DNA of 64,000 nucleotides from Chitinophaga hostae (GTDB taxonomy: Bacteria > Bacteroidota > Bacteroidia > Chitinophagales > Chitinophagaceae), in assembly GCF_018224885.1 (NCBI RefSeq), contig NZ_JAGTXB010000016.1:1-64000 (forward strand). Direction: 5' to 3'. The number at the start of each line of letters is the position of its first letter. The first letter of the stretch is position 1. Under the pieces are notes generated by a model. The model made no database searches and was not told the DNA's origin. It was given only the letters and a program-made list of their open reading frames with translations. Below are positions 44,020-53,339 of the stretch, one piece after another. Made by a program: the position numbers and the translations under genes.

Positions 44020-47000
44020 TTATGGCGAAATCTCCGTGGAGTATGCACGGCTTACCAGTATCTTAACTGCATCTCCTCCGTTAAAACTATCTCCATTGTC
44101 GGAACCCGGATATGCTTTTGATGGGAGATTTAGTTTGAGGAATTGCGAAGCTACTTTTAATAAGGGGCTGATAGGCCCCCCTTCATTACCGAGTTTATCG
44201 ATACCCTTCAATTTTACCCAAATCGTTTTACCTCCATTAAAAAAGCCATATCCAGCACTGGCATCCAACCTGGCATAACAGGGAACATACTCATTTCCAC
44301 TACCAAATTTATCAGTAGGCATTTTAACGGACAGGCGGAAGTACAATTTTTCTATACCGTCCAGGTACCTGGAAAGCACCTCTGCATTGGATTTTACCGC
44401 GTAAGGTACATTAATGGCCACATACATATAATCCCGTGCCGGGGTATAACCATAAAGCTCATTGGTTACATCCGTAAGCGCCGTAGGCTTTGCGCCGCTG
44501 AAACCTGCAATGCTGCACATGGACATAGCACGTTTGTTTTGTACATATGCGTAGTCATCGCTTTCATAATTGATTTTGATACGCCCTCCTGCCGGGAGTA
44601 AAATCGAGTCAAGCGCCCAGGCTGCAGCATTGGTAGCCGCAAGCGTGCTATCCTGCACAGGGTAAGGATAATCCGAATTTGTAACTCCACCGGGATTCTG
44701 CGCAAAATCTTTATAATTACCCCATCCATCATATTTTTTAGAAGAATAAGCCGGATTCAATTTATTGTAATTGAATACATACGCATTCTTCCTGCCTTTC
44801 TCATTCCCATTATAGCTGAACCAAATCTTTTTTAATGTCAGTTTACCGTTTGCATTTGGCTTTCCCGTCATATCATTTACACCGGGACAAAGCTCGTAGG
44901 TATAATCAAAGTGAACTGATTTTACCGGCCTGGCGCGGGCGCTGTCTTTCAAGAAATCAGCCTTGCTATACAAATCAATCTCCACAAGACGTTTGGCGCC
45001 ACCATCGCTCTTGTTTCCTTTGGCGTCGATCTGCAGCAGGTCTTCCCGCTTATCCAGCCTGAATACAGCAATCATATTCCTGGATTCAACAGAGTTGAGA
45101 TACCATAGTTCTTTCGCTCCTGATACATAACTACCTTTATCATCCCGGTCGTCTGTTTTCAATCCTTCGTTATAAGTCGCCTTTTCATTATAAGGGATTT
45201 TCCATAAAAAAGGATTTGCGATACCTGCCGTCTTCGTGTAATTAAACCTGATGGCATTACCAGGGTCATCATCAGTAATCCCATTTCCGGTAAGATCGGT
45301 ATAGTCTGGTGACAGGATACCTGTTAGCAGATAGGAATGCGCATAGGCAGGGAATAGCTCTCCATTATAATAACGGTCACGCCCTTTCGTATTCGTAAGA
45401 CTGTCATCTACCCCGGGAACATAACCCGTCAATCCCTCTGCAATATTTCCGTCGCTTTTATTTACGGAGAAACTAGCTTCCTTTTGTTTTAAATTGTATA
45501 CCGGGATACCATACACATATCTTCTGCCATCAGCATTGAGCACGTCTATTTCAGAAATGTGATCGGCTTTCCGGAAAGTATTTATTCGTTTTTCATAAGA
45601 TACCTGGTCCACTAAAAAAGAGTCAACGTCTTTTTTCAGGTAAAATTTATTACCCGGAATCAGTTCGTAGTCCGGATTAGGCCCTAATGCAGCAGACTGC
45701 CAATTCATAAATAATCTTGCATCTTTTCCCGCGTTAAAATATTTTACGCGGACATCATATTCTCTTCCTCCTTCGATATTTACTTTTACTACACTGGAGC
45801 CATTTTGTCGGTAGTCCATATTACCGTAGATGTATTCATCGTTCAGGTAAAATTCATATCCGTCATCTTTATCAAACCGGAAATAGTACACACCCGACTG
45901 TGGGATCCGCAGTTTCCCGGAATAGATACCGGAAAAGTTTTCATTCAGGGGTATCTGTCCGGCCTGTTGGCCATTATTAAAAGACTGGTTATCCGGGAAA
46001 TTAATAGCAGGTACCACCCTGTTAAATGCACGGTCCGTAAAATATTTATCTGAGAAATAGGTAGCCATTAACCCATCTCCGGCGCCTATATACTCACTAT
46101 TGAATTTTACGGCGCCCTTCTTTACCGGGTATTTATTCAATCCATAACTCTCAATATATTTAGACAAACCTGCTTCGCTGGCTTCCCGGGCAGTAAGGTA
46201 GGTAATAACCTGTGTGCGTTTTTCACGCGCAGGTTTCATCGTATTCGTGGTATTCAGGCTGATATCGTTTAGCGGCGACCCGCTTTTATAGGGCGTTAGT
46301 TTGTTGGTAGTACTGATAATACTGCTGGTTTTGCTTGCCTGAAATAACTTCGGCGTCACCACATTATCTCCGCCTATTGCATCATAGAACGACTTTGCAT
46401 TGATCGTCATTTCTGATGGATTTCTGAAATAGGCTGCTTCGAATGCATTATTCGTATTCCGGAATGATACCAGGTCTGCCAATGGGTTTTCGTCTCTCCA
46501 TACAGCAGAACGAGTAAAAGAACGTACACTGGTAACATCGACTCCTCCATGGGCTACAGCGCCATATCCTAATTCTCCCCCAAGACTAAGCGATTTATCA
46601 CGAGTGGTCATCTGGTGATCAAAAACATATCCGATATCATTGCGGTAAGCTCTGAAATTGCCGCCGGTTCCTTCGCCGGAAATAGAAAACACATCATATG
46701 TATAGGACGGTATTGCTATATTAGGTACGGCAGGTTTTTCCCGAAAGATGATTTCTTTTTCACGGTTAAAATCCAGCAGGGCGCTTTCGTTATTGGCTCC
46801 TGACTGGAAATTCAAATAACCGAATGCAGGTAAACTCAGTATCTTGTCCTTGGGCGCTATATACTGCCTGGCAACATAACCGCTCACAAACGCGTTGGCA
46901 TAGATCGTATAGAATTCACCTCCCAGCTTAAAAGCTACAGAAGTCATTTCATTGGTATAGGGAATGTTTATAGTGGGTGTATATCCGGGAAATGCGAAGG

Positions 47001-48009
47001 AAATACCAGCTCCGTCGCCACCGGATGTTCCTTGCATTTTGAATTTTTTGTCTTTATCTGTTAAATTCGTCTGCCGGTATAGCGCAATCCCGGTTGACAT
47101 CTGCAGCCCTTTTAAACCTCCCCGCGAATTATATGAGGTTCCCATTGAGACACTACCCGCAAAGCCTCCGTTTTCGCTTGCCGTTTTACCTGCATACTGA
47201 TATGAAAGCGTAGGACTGAGCGTAACTCCTTCCTGGGAGTTGTTGGAAAGGGATAGGCCTGCAGTGAGCGGACCACGGGTTTTACCACTCGAAGATATTC
47301 CTGCAGCAACGGTAGTTTCCATTCCCCATCCCCGGTACGTATTCTTGAAAACCCCGAGGCTGGCAGACAGGTCAATCGTCTTGCCCGCTATTTTGGTGAC
47401 TTTCCCCGCAAGCTCCAATCCTGCACCAATAGTTCCTCCCACCGTCTTATTTTCATTTATTGTCAGTTCTTTCGTAATAGAATCCTTCCCGTTAAAATCG
47501 TCCGGAATACCACGCAGGTTACGCGTGATAGTACCCGGATTAATGTTCCATCCAAACCCTACCCAACTGGCTTCCTGGTCCATGGTTCCCCCGCTGTTAT
47601 AACCGATGGTAATCGGGTACCCGCCAACATCCAATAACGGTACATTATAGGTCATATCTCCTGTAAACAGATCTACCATATCTACATTGCCTGCAGAGTG
47701 GAATGCCTGCATTTCCGGTTGGCTGGGGCCTCCAAAATCAGGATGTTCTTCCTTTAAACCGGTGGTTTTTAATAACCGAACCTTATTGTTAGCCTTTACT
47801 GTGGCCGTAATAGGTAATGATGATATAAGTCCTCCGGAAGCTACTGTCAGCGGAATATTCCGCGACAACAACTTCTCTGGGGTAAAATGAGCATACACCG
47901 GAATAGGGGCTCCAAACAGGTTTAATGGTACTATTATTTCAAGATAGACAACTGCAAGCATCAGGCTTGCAAATATTTTCTTTCCTCTCGCTGCTAAGGC
48001 CAGTATCAT
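44020..48009 (-). CDS. Large secreted RHS-N-like surface protein with PA14 domain, probably C-terminally truncated
   Basis: A 1329-residue exported protein (signal-anchor-like N-terminus, about 1-35). Residues about 107-170 (VDLFTGDMTYNVPLLDVGG, TMDQEASWVGFGWNINPG, RNLRGIPDDFNGK) match the N-terminal module of long Bacteroidota RHS/YD-repeat-type proteins. A PA14-like carbohydrate-binding domain lies at about 640-775 (GLMATYFSDKYF, FSGIYSGKLRIPQSGVYYF, FYLNDEYI). The rest is beta-rich. Related proteins continue for hundreds of residues past LNLPSKAYPG...GDAVKILVS, but this one stops 13 residues later, next to the transposase. That suggests truncation. It is the third gene of a minus-strand unit, 48 bp after the preceding gene. 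Confidence 0.75.
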   Translation of the reverse strand: MILALAARGKKIFASLMLAVVYLEIIVPLNLFGAPIPVYAHFTPEKLLSRNIPLTVASGGLISSLPITATVKANNKVRLLKTTGLKEEHPDFGGPSQPEMQAFHSAGNVDMVDLFTGDMTYNVPLLDVGGYPITIGYNSGGTMDQEASWVGFGWNINPGTITRNLRGIPDDFNGKDSITKELTINENKTVGGTIGAGLELAGKVTKIAGKTIDLSASLGVFKNTYRGWGMETTVAAGISSSGKTRGPLTAGLSLSNNSQEGVTLSPTLSYQYAGKTASENGGFAGSVSMGTSYNSRGGLKGLQMSTGIALYRQTNLTDKDKKFKMQGTSGGDGAGISFAFPGYTPTINIPYTNEMTSVAFKLGGEFYTIYANAFVSGYVARQYIAPKDKILSLPAFGYLNFQSGANNESALLDFNREKEIIFREKPAVPNIAIPSYTYDVFSISGEGTGGNFRAYRNDIGYVFDHQMTTRDKSLSLGGELGYGAVAHGGVDVTSVRSFTRSAVWRDENPLADLVSFRNTNNAFEAAYFRNPSEMTINAKSFYDAIGGDNVVTPKLFQASKTSSIISTTNKLTPYKSGSPLNDISLNTTNTMKPAREKRTQVITYLTAREASEAGLSKYIESYGLNKYPVKKGAVKFNSEYIGAGDGLMATYFSDKYFTDRAFNRVVPAINFPDNQSFNNGQQAGQIPLNENFSGIYSGKLRIPQSGVYYFRFDKDDGYEFYLNDEYIYGNMDYRQNGSSVVKVNIEGGREYDVRVKYFNAGKDARLFMNWQSAALGPNPDYELIPGNKFYLKKDVDSFLVDQVSYEKRINTFRKADHISEIDVLNADGRRYVYGIPVYNLKQKEASFSVNKSDGNIAEGLTGYVPGVDDSLTNTKGRDRYYNGELFPAYAHSYLLTGILSPDYTDLTGNGITDDDPGNAIRFNYTKTAGIANPFLWKIPYNEKATYNEGLKTDDRDDKGSYVSGAKELWYLNSVESRNMIAVFRLDKREDLLQIDAKGNKSDGGAKRLVEIDLYSKADFLKDSARARPVKSVHFDYTYELCPGVNDMTGKPNANGKLTLKKIWFSYNGNEKGRKNAYVFNYNKLNPAYSSKKYDGWGNYKDFAQNPGGVTNSDYPYPVQDSTLAATNAAAWALDSILLPAGGRIKINYESDDYAYVQNKRAMSMCSIAGFSGAKPTALTDVTNELYGYTPARDYMYVAINVPYAVKSNAEVLSRYLDGIEKLYFRLSVKMPTDKFGSGNEYVPCYARLDASAGYGFFNGGKTIWVKLKGIDKLGNEGGPISPLLKVASQFLKLNLPSKAYPGSDNGDSFNGGDAVKILVSRAYSTEISP

Positions 48010-48057
48010 GTAAAATATATTTGATAAAGTAAGGGATCGGTTAAGGTCAGGGATAAT

Positions 48058-49164
48058 TTATGGCGCCGGGTGATAAACAAATTTGATTTCCCAGTTCTCA
48101 GATCGGCCGTTATGTAATCTGAACATATATAGTTTTCCGGCAGACAAACGACTCCCGCGGCTCAGCGATAACTCAATCATATTAGTGCCTGGCTGCAGGG
48201 AAATATTCCCCTGCCGGACAATATGGTTATCATTCTCCAGTGATGTTATTTCGTATTTCACCTGCTCGTCTCCCGCATCATTTACATAGCTGCATTTCAG
48301 CACATCGCCACAATTCATTACATCATTACTATTTCTTTTCAACTGAACGTAGGCCGACAGATCTTCCTGCGACACCATCCCGGATTGCTTCATACGAAAA
48401 GTCCAGGTGTTCGTTTGCGCGGCAAACTGTCGCCCGTTATTGGCAGTAACCATCCAGGCATAAGTAATGCCTGTATCCAGCGCGGGCGCTCCTGCCGGAT
48501 AATTCATAAATGGCTGCCGCAAATTGGAGACGCGGTATACAGGTATATTTACCTGTACTGCTTCCTCGGCAGATTGATCGACCCCCATTTCCACTAATAC
48601 CAGGTCGTAATTCAGGTCGCTGAACAAATTCAACGGCGCTGGCGGAATCCATGTAAATTGCGGCAATAATGCATCCAGTAAAGCCTCATTCACGGGAGTA
48701 TTCAACATGGGAGGACTTACAGGTTCGACGGTGAAATTCCGGCAATCTTCTGTTGCGGGCTGGCCGGACTTATCACCACTTACTATTACGCTGTAACAAA
48801 CGCTGTAATTTCCGGGCATTAACAATGCATTTTCCCGTCGGTCCGCCACAGGCGATAAATACTCATAGGATACCGGGATCAGATCTTTCAGCTGAATTTG
48901 TTTGGCGCCTGCCGGCAGCTCTATTTCGTTGGAAAATCCTGTTAGTATACCCTGACCGGTATTGACTTCCGACAAGCGCATGATCACGCTCACCCTCACC
49001 GAACCAGGATACAGGTTGGTCAGTACCATATTCCACAGCTGCGATTGCTGTATAATACCTGCCGGAGGTACCTGGGCGGCCATCACCACCTGGGCGTGCA
49101 GTTTCATAGATGCAAGCAGACAAAATAAAAAGCCTCCTGCCAATAGGGATCTGAACTTGTTCAT
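48058..49164 (-). CDS. Secreted beta-sandwich protein of the RHS-N-like cluster
   Basis: A 368-residue exported protein (signal peptide 1-24, KLHAQ). Three beta-sandwich-like stretches are visible: about 25-150 (LWNMVLTNLYPGSVRVSVIMRLSE, ELPAGAKQIQLKDL), about 155-265 with an FN3-like look (PMLNTPVNEALLDALLPQFTWIP, TYAWMVTA, NTWTFRM), and about 270-368. I know no function. Sequences of this type are commonly found next to large RHS-N-like proteins, so it may be a chaperone-like, anchoring or assembly partner. Its start is 4 bp after the stop of the upstream gene, indicating one transcript. Confidence 0.7.
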   Translation of the reverse strand: MNKFRSLLAGGFLFCLLASMKLHAQVVMAAQVPPAGIIQQSQLWNMVLTNLYPGSVRVSVIMRLSEVNTGQGILTGFSNEIELPAGAKQIQLKDLIPVSYEYLSPVADRRENALLMPGNYSVCYSVIVSGDKSGQPATEDCRNFTVEPVSPPMLNTPVNEALLDALLPQFTWIPPAPLNLFSDLNYDLVLVEMGVDQSAEEAVQVNIPVYRVSNLRQPFMNYPAGAPALDTGITYAWMVTANNGRQFAAQTNTWTFRMKQSGMVSQEDLSAYVQLKRNSNDVMNCGDVLKCSYVNDAGDEQVKYEITSLENDNHIVRQGNISLQPGTNMIELSLSRGSRLSAGKLYMFRLHNGRSENWEIKFVYHPAP

Positions 49165-49168
49165 ATAA

Positions 49169-51397
49169 TTAAAATATCCTTGTATAGGTTAATCTTCCTG
49201 TATTATTGGACACCAGCTGCCGGCCAGCACCCGGCAAATAAATTTTCTCTCCACGCAGCTGGATCTCCCCTACGTGAGGAATGTTTACCCTGGAATTAAG
49301 GCCATATCCCCACTGACGGATATGATACACCGTTTGTTCGTTATACTTTAATGAGCCACCGGCCTCCAGCCAGGGCAATGCTCTCCAGTTTACATCTCCT
49401 GACAATCCATACAGGGCATAGTCCTCTGTAATTGCAGCAGAAGCCTGAGATCCCAATGTGAATTTTTTCAGGAAAACAGTATGGCTGGCCATGATGTTCC
49501 GGCTGTTAAAATAAACGAAGGCGGTATCGGTTTGCCTGTTATAAAACCGGGAATAAGTCAACATACTGTTCATCATAATCCCCCTGTACTTATAGGCATA
49601 GGTGGCGGTGCCTGTGAGCATATTAAAAAGCTGCTCCGTAAAATGGTCATCATTCAATTTTACCAGTTGAGAAGATGGCTGATAGCCAAGACTCACTACC
49701 GGCCAATGGGGTATTCGCAGCGATACCTGCAAACTTTTAAAAACCGTGTTGCTTTCATAGTTAGACGGCTGGTAAAAAGTAGCAAAGGTGTTTTTCTGTA
49801 TGGCGCCTGTAACCAACAACTGTTGCCGGAAAAATGGCTGCTCCGCCTGGATGCTCCACGCCGTCTGCCGCGAACCGGTGGTATAAAGACTGAAAGACTG
49901 AAAATCGCTTCCCATCAATTTATACATACTCCTCAAACGGGTTTTGCTGCTACTGATCACTGTATTAAAAGACGCGGTATAGGCTTCATTTGTATGCCCT
50001 GTAAAATTGAGCATACTATTAAAATTGGTTTCGCCATGAACTTTTCTTGTATTATATGGTGACGATGATTTTGCCGCTTCTGCTACCAGGTAGGTATTCT
50101 TCCCCAGTCTCCATTGTGCTTCCAATGCCAGGCCCATAAGATGGTTATCTACAGGTTCCTGTCCCTGCGGCATTGCATTAGCGCCATATAATTGTTTTTT
50201 CCCTGTGTAATAGGTAAGAAAAACATGGTTATCTTCTTTCATACCTATACCAGCCCGTACCAGGTTTATATATTGCGGTGACCTGTTTTCTTTAACTATA
50301 AAATTGCGAAACCGATAATCCACTACCCCGCTTGCCACTGCCAGATAATAAGAAGGGTTATACTCCACCTGTACGCCGGTAATACTTATATTCTTTGCCG
50401 TTAATTCAGAATAATCAGCCATTGTTCTGCCGATTCCAAAGCTACGGATGGCCAGCAAGGTCCGGAAACCTTTGGGAAGAATACTATCAGGCAGATTCAT
50501 GCCATCCAGGGCGTCAGACAGTTCCCTATTATTCCTGCTATGCTGCAGTACATCCATTAGATTGGCTTTCTGCCGGTCCAGCTTCTGCGTCAATACCAGG
50601 TATCGTTGCTGCACCTTATCTGAAATCCGCTGCAGGGAGTCAATTGTTTGTTTGCCTGCTTCTGTTTTCGCTACAAGATCATTATATAACGAATCCACGC
50701 TCCCAGGAACTGTTATGTTGCCTGCTATTGAATCCCTCTGCCGTTTCAGTATCATCTCCCTCGCCTCAATCAACCGTTGCATATAGGAAGGTGTATTCAT
50801 CAACGATCTCAAATCCGCTATTTTCTCCTCCAGTCTTTGCTTGTAGGCCCTGAGCGTATCCAGTTCATGTTGCTGTTTTAATTTCAGGGCGCCCCAGTTT
50901 CTGGCATTCGCCAACAGTTGTTGTTTAAAATCACGGTTAGTATAATATAGTCTCGCCCCGGTTAGATTTCTGAACAACGACGAATTTCCTGCCTGGGTGC
51001 TAAATGAAAAGCGAAGCGGGTACTTGTTTCTAACGGTAATACTTAAATTGGTTTGTACCGTATGCTGATAAATATCTTTCTCGGTGTAAGGGGTATCGAT
51101 ATTTGACTGGTAATAATAATCATACATTACGTTTCCATGTATGGTGAGGAAAGGTACCTTTGCCGGAGGTATATATGCCACGGGCTTTTTCCTCGCCCAA
51201 ACCCGTACTGCCTTAACATCTGCAGAATCAGGCCTGTCATAAAGTGCTACCGATATTCTTATTAGTTGTTTACAGCCTCCGTGAATATAAAAGTATCCTG
51301 TGTCATTTACATTGCGCTCTCCCATGGACAAACGCTGCCCTATGACAGTTTTCGCCGCAAAAAGTGTAACAACTAAAATATAAAGGGATATTTTCAC
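49169..51397 (-). CDS. Outer-membrane-type protein with coiled coil and C-terminal beta-barrel-like region
   Basis: About 742 residues. There is no ATG near the start. The GTG at 51397 begins a good signal peptide (KISLYILVVTLFAAKTVIGQ), and a more distal GTG at 51436 is possible. After a beta region (about 25-155) comes a helical stretch at about 165-300 rich in heptads and Arg/Gln/Lys (LKLKQQHELDTLRAYKQRLEEK..., LQRISDKVQQRYLVLTQKLDRQ), likely a coiled coil. The remainder (about 310-742) is a series of alternating aromatic beta strands ending LTYTRIF, consistent with an outer-membrane barrel. It is the first gene of the three-gene surface cluster and could be its export or anchoring barrel. 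Not a recognised family. Confidence 0.65.
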   Translation of the reverse strand: MKISLYILVVTLFAAKTVIGQRLSMGERNVNDTGYFYIHGGCKQLIRISVALYDRPDSADVKAVRVWARKKPVAYIPPAKVPFLTIHGNVMYDYYYQSNIDTPYTEKDIYQHTVQTNLSITVRNKYPLRFSFSTQAGNSSLFRNLTGARLYYTNRDFKQQLLANARNWGALKLKQQHELDTLRAYKQRLEEKIADLRSLMNTPSYMQRLIEAREMILKRQRDSIAGNITVPGSVDSLYNDLVAKTEAGKQTIDSLQRISDKVQQRYLVLTQKLDRQKANLMDVLQHSRNNRELSDALDGMNLPDSILPKGFRTLLAIRSFGIGRTMADYSELTAKNISITGVQVEYNPSYYLAVASGVVDYRFRNFIVKENRSPQYINLVRAGIGMKEDNHVFLTYYTGKKQLYGANAMPQGQEPVDNHLMGLALEAQWRLGKNTYLVAEAAKSSSPYNTRKVHGETNFNSMLNFTGHTNEAYTASFNTVISSSKTRLRSMYKLMGSDFQSFSLYTTGSRQTAWSIQAEQPFFRQQLLVTGAIQKNTFATFYQPSNYESNTVFKSLQVSLRIPHWPVVSLGYQPSSQLVKLNDDHFTEQLFNMLTGTATYAYKYRGIMMNSMLTYSRFYNRQTDTAFVYFNSRNIMASHTVFLKKFTLGSQASAAITEDYALYGLSGDVNWRALPWLEAGGSLKYNEQTVYHIRQWGYGLNSRVNIPHVGEIQLRGEKIYLPGAGRQLVSNNTGRLTYTRIF

Positions 51398-51440
51398 AAA
51401 GTGATTATTAAAAAGGTAACAACGCTGGTATAGCACATGA

Positions 51441-51731
51441 TTGCTTCCCGTTTCAGTTCCTGCATTTGTCTATATCCCTCATCTATCCGGCTTGACTCCA
51501 GAAAATGAGTTAGCAATAAAGCAATACAGACGACCTGCCTTAACAGGAATTTGCGGGATGGCTCAAACCCGATTGCTGAATAACGAAGGCTTTATTTCCG
51601 GCATTAGCGACATCTCCAGTGGTACCGATAACAACCTACAGAAAATGTTATTTGAAGCGCGACTTAAAAGGATTAACAATAAATATTTCATAGTACTTCA
51701 CTTATACAGGGTCCTTAATTTTCCATTGTGA
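51441..51731 (+). pseudogene. Possible remnant of a bacterial sugar transferase (initiating glycosyltransferase) C-terminus
   Basis: A 96-codon frame whose middle reads ENELAIKQYRRPALTG followed by GMAQTRLLNNEG. This loosely resembles the RPGLTGLAQVxGR block of polyprenyl-phosphate sugar-1-phosphate transferases, and the end (KYFIVLHLYRVLN) resembles a degraded ENWSLWLDLKIL. The catalytic N-terminal part and membrane helix are absent. It may also be a chance frame opposite a promoter region. Confidence 0.25.
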
Positions 51732-52019
51732 CTCTTCCAGGTAAAAAATATATTAATAACTATTATGGCTACACCCGAACAATGACAACACAACATTGCT
51801 ACATACTCTTTCCAGAAATTGGCTGCAAGATATATCTACAGACAGATAATTTCTATAACACTTAGGTGTAATTTTCATTGATAATCAAATCTAATCACGC
51901 CATACGCATTCTATCTGCGTAACAATAAATAAGGCTGCAAAGACTCCAACTATTCAAGTAGGCCATATTTCCCCCAGGGCTTTCGTGTATTAAGATACAC
52001 CTCCATAGTCTTCCCGCCT
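51732..52019. other. AT-rich intergenic region, no gene seen
   Basis: Together with 51441-51731 this is almost 600 bp without a confident gene, between the surface cluster (minus) and the frameshifted nitronate monooxygenase (minus). A minus-strand TAGATTTG at 51886-51893 matches the -7 consensus but is almost 500 bp from the next start, with no -33 partner. Nothing else stands out. Confidence 0.4.
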
Positions 52020-53116
52020 TCATTCCTGTTTTAAATTTCTATTACCAATAGCCTCTACCTCTTCTATCAACAACTGCATCAACACCCCGGCTTTCCTATG
52101 CTTTAATATCGGCGCAATTTGTCCGCCCCAAAACAATATCATATCCCATTTCTCCTTGTCCAGTGCTGCTTTCCTTAAGGAAGACATCAACTGCGACTGT
52201 AACGGAAATGGCAGCAACTGTGCATCCTTTCCTTCCAGGTCTTTTATCATTTGAGAAGACAACCCTCTTCCCAACCGGCCGGTAAAAGCGCTTGTGAGTG
52301 CAGTATATTTTGCGCGGTCAGAAAACAACATTTCGCGATGAACGGGCAGCAGGTTGGATTCTTCACAGGCGAGAAAGGCGGTCCCTATCTGTACCGCATC
52401 TGCCCCCAAAGTCAACGCAGCAGCAATACCCGCTCCCGTTGCGATACCTCCGGCAGCAATAACGGGTATTTTCACTTTTTCCCTGATCAGCTGTAATAAA
52501 ACAAAAGTTCCTGCTGTGACGACTCTGCCGCATCCAGGAATGATGGCCGGTGACCTCCTGCTTCAAAGCCCGATGCGACGATCATATCTGTTCCCGATGC
52601 TTCCAGAACTATCGCCTCATCAAGCGTAGTGGCGGCGCCGATAGTGACGATCCCCCGCCTGCGGCATTGCTCCAAAACATCCTGCGACAGCGTACCAAAC
52701 AGGTAACTGAATACCTTTGGCCGTAGGTCCAGCACCGCCTGCAACTGGTTTCCGAACCTGGAATGGAACGGGAGCGGTTCTCCCGGTAATGGAATGCCCA
52801 GTTCATCAAAATAAGGCTTGAACAATTTTGCAGTTCGTTCGTATTGTTCCCTGGTAACAGTTCCGCTGCCCCCGGGAATATCGGTATCCGACACCCAGAG
52901 ATTAAGATTGTATGGTTTGCTGGTAGCTGCTTTTATCTGCCTGTCTGTTGCTGCAATTTCCTGAGCCGTATGGGTGTAAGCGCCGTAACCACCCAACCCG
53001 CCTGCATTAGAAACTGTTGCTACCAATGCCACAGAGGACAGGTTTCCGCCAAATGGTCCCTGTAAAATAGGATACTCAATTCCCAGCAGTGCTGTTGACT
53101 TTGTATTGTTCCACAT
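52020..53116 (-). pseudogene. Nitronate monooxygenase, frameshifted
   Basis: Two adjacent minus-strand frames together form a full FMN-dependent nitronate monooxygenase of about 365 residues. The first frame (53116 to about 52520) carries GIEYPILQGPFGGNLS, SNAGGLGGYGAY, VTIGAATTLDEA and GTDMIVASGFEAGGHRPSFL. The reading then shifts by a missing base near 52512-52521 into the frame that reads GTFVLLQLIREKVKIPVIAAGGIATG, GADAVQIGTAFLACEESN and TSAFTGRLGRGL. The second frame has only a GTG at its apparent start, so it is not a separate gene. Intact enzymes oxidise alkyl nitronates such as propionate-3-nitronate. It is either a recent pseudogene or a sequencing error. Confidence 0.85.
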
Positions 53117-53194
53117 GTTTGAAATATTTGTTTGCTATACAAAGTAACGACAGGATCCGGGAAGATCAGGTGACCTGCATCACATTTTTCAGGC

Positions 53195-53329
53195 TCACTG
53201 AATATATGAAAGAAAGGCAAAAAACAATACAAGCAACAGCATGATCGCCAGGAAAGCAGGGATCATCAACAGCTTCTTCCTGCCGGAAATAAGTGTTGTC
53301 TTCACCAATCCTATTAGCCCAACTGCCAC
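53195..53329 (-). CDS. Possible small membrane peptide
   Basis: A 44-residue frame with a GTG start, 10 bp after the CsgG-like gene: a short basic segment (ISGRKKLL) then one strongly hydrophobic helix (MIPAFLAIMLLLVLFFAFL). It may be a translated single-pass peptide at the end of the NRPS operon, but GTG start, small size and lack of known relatives make it uncertain. Confidence 0.3.
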   Translation of the reverse strand: MAVGLIGLVKTTLISGRKKLLMIPAFLAIMLLLVLFFAFLSYIQ

Positions 53330-53339
53330 ATGTGCCCCC

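Noticed and set aside
51886..51893. TAGATTTG -7-like box on the minus strand
   Set aside because: Almost 500 bp from the next start codon and without a -33 partner, so a promoter call is not justified.
52020..52475. Separate small gene for the second half of nitronate monooxygenase
   Set aside because: It starts at an internal GTG and continues the first half exactly after a frameshift, so it is not an independent gene.
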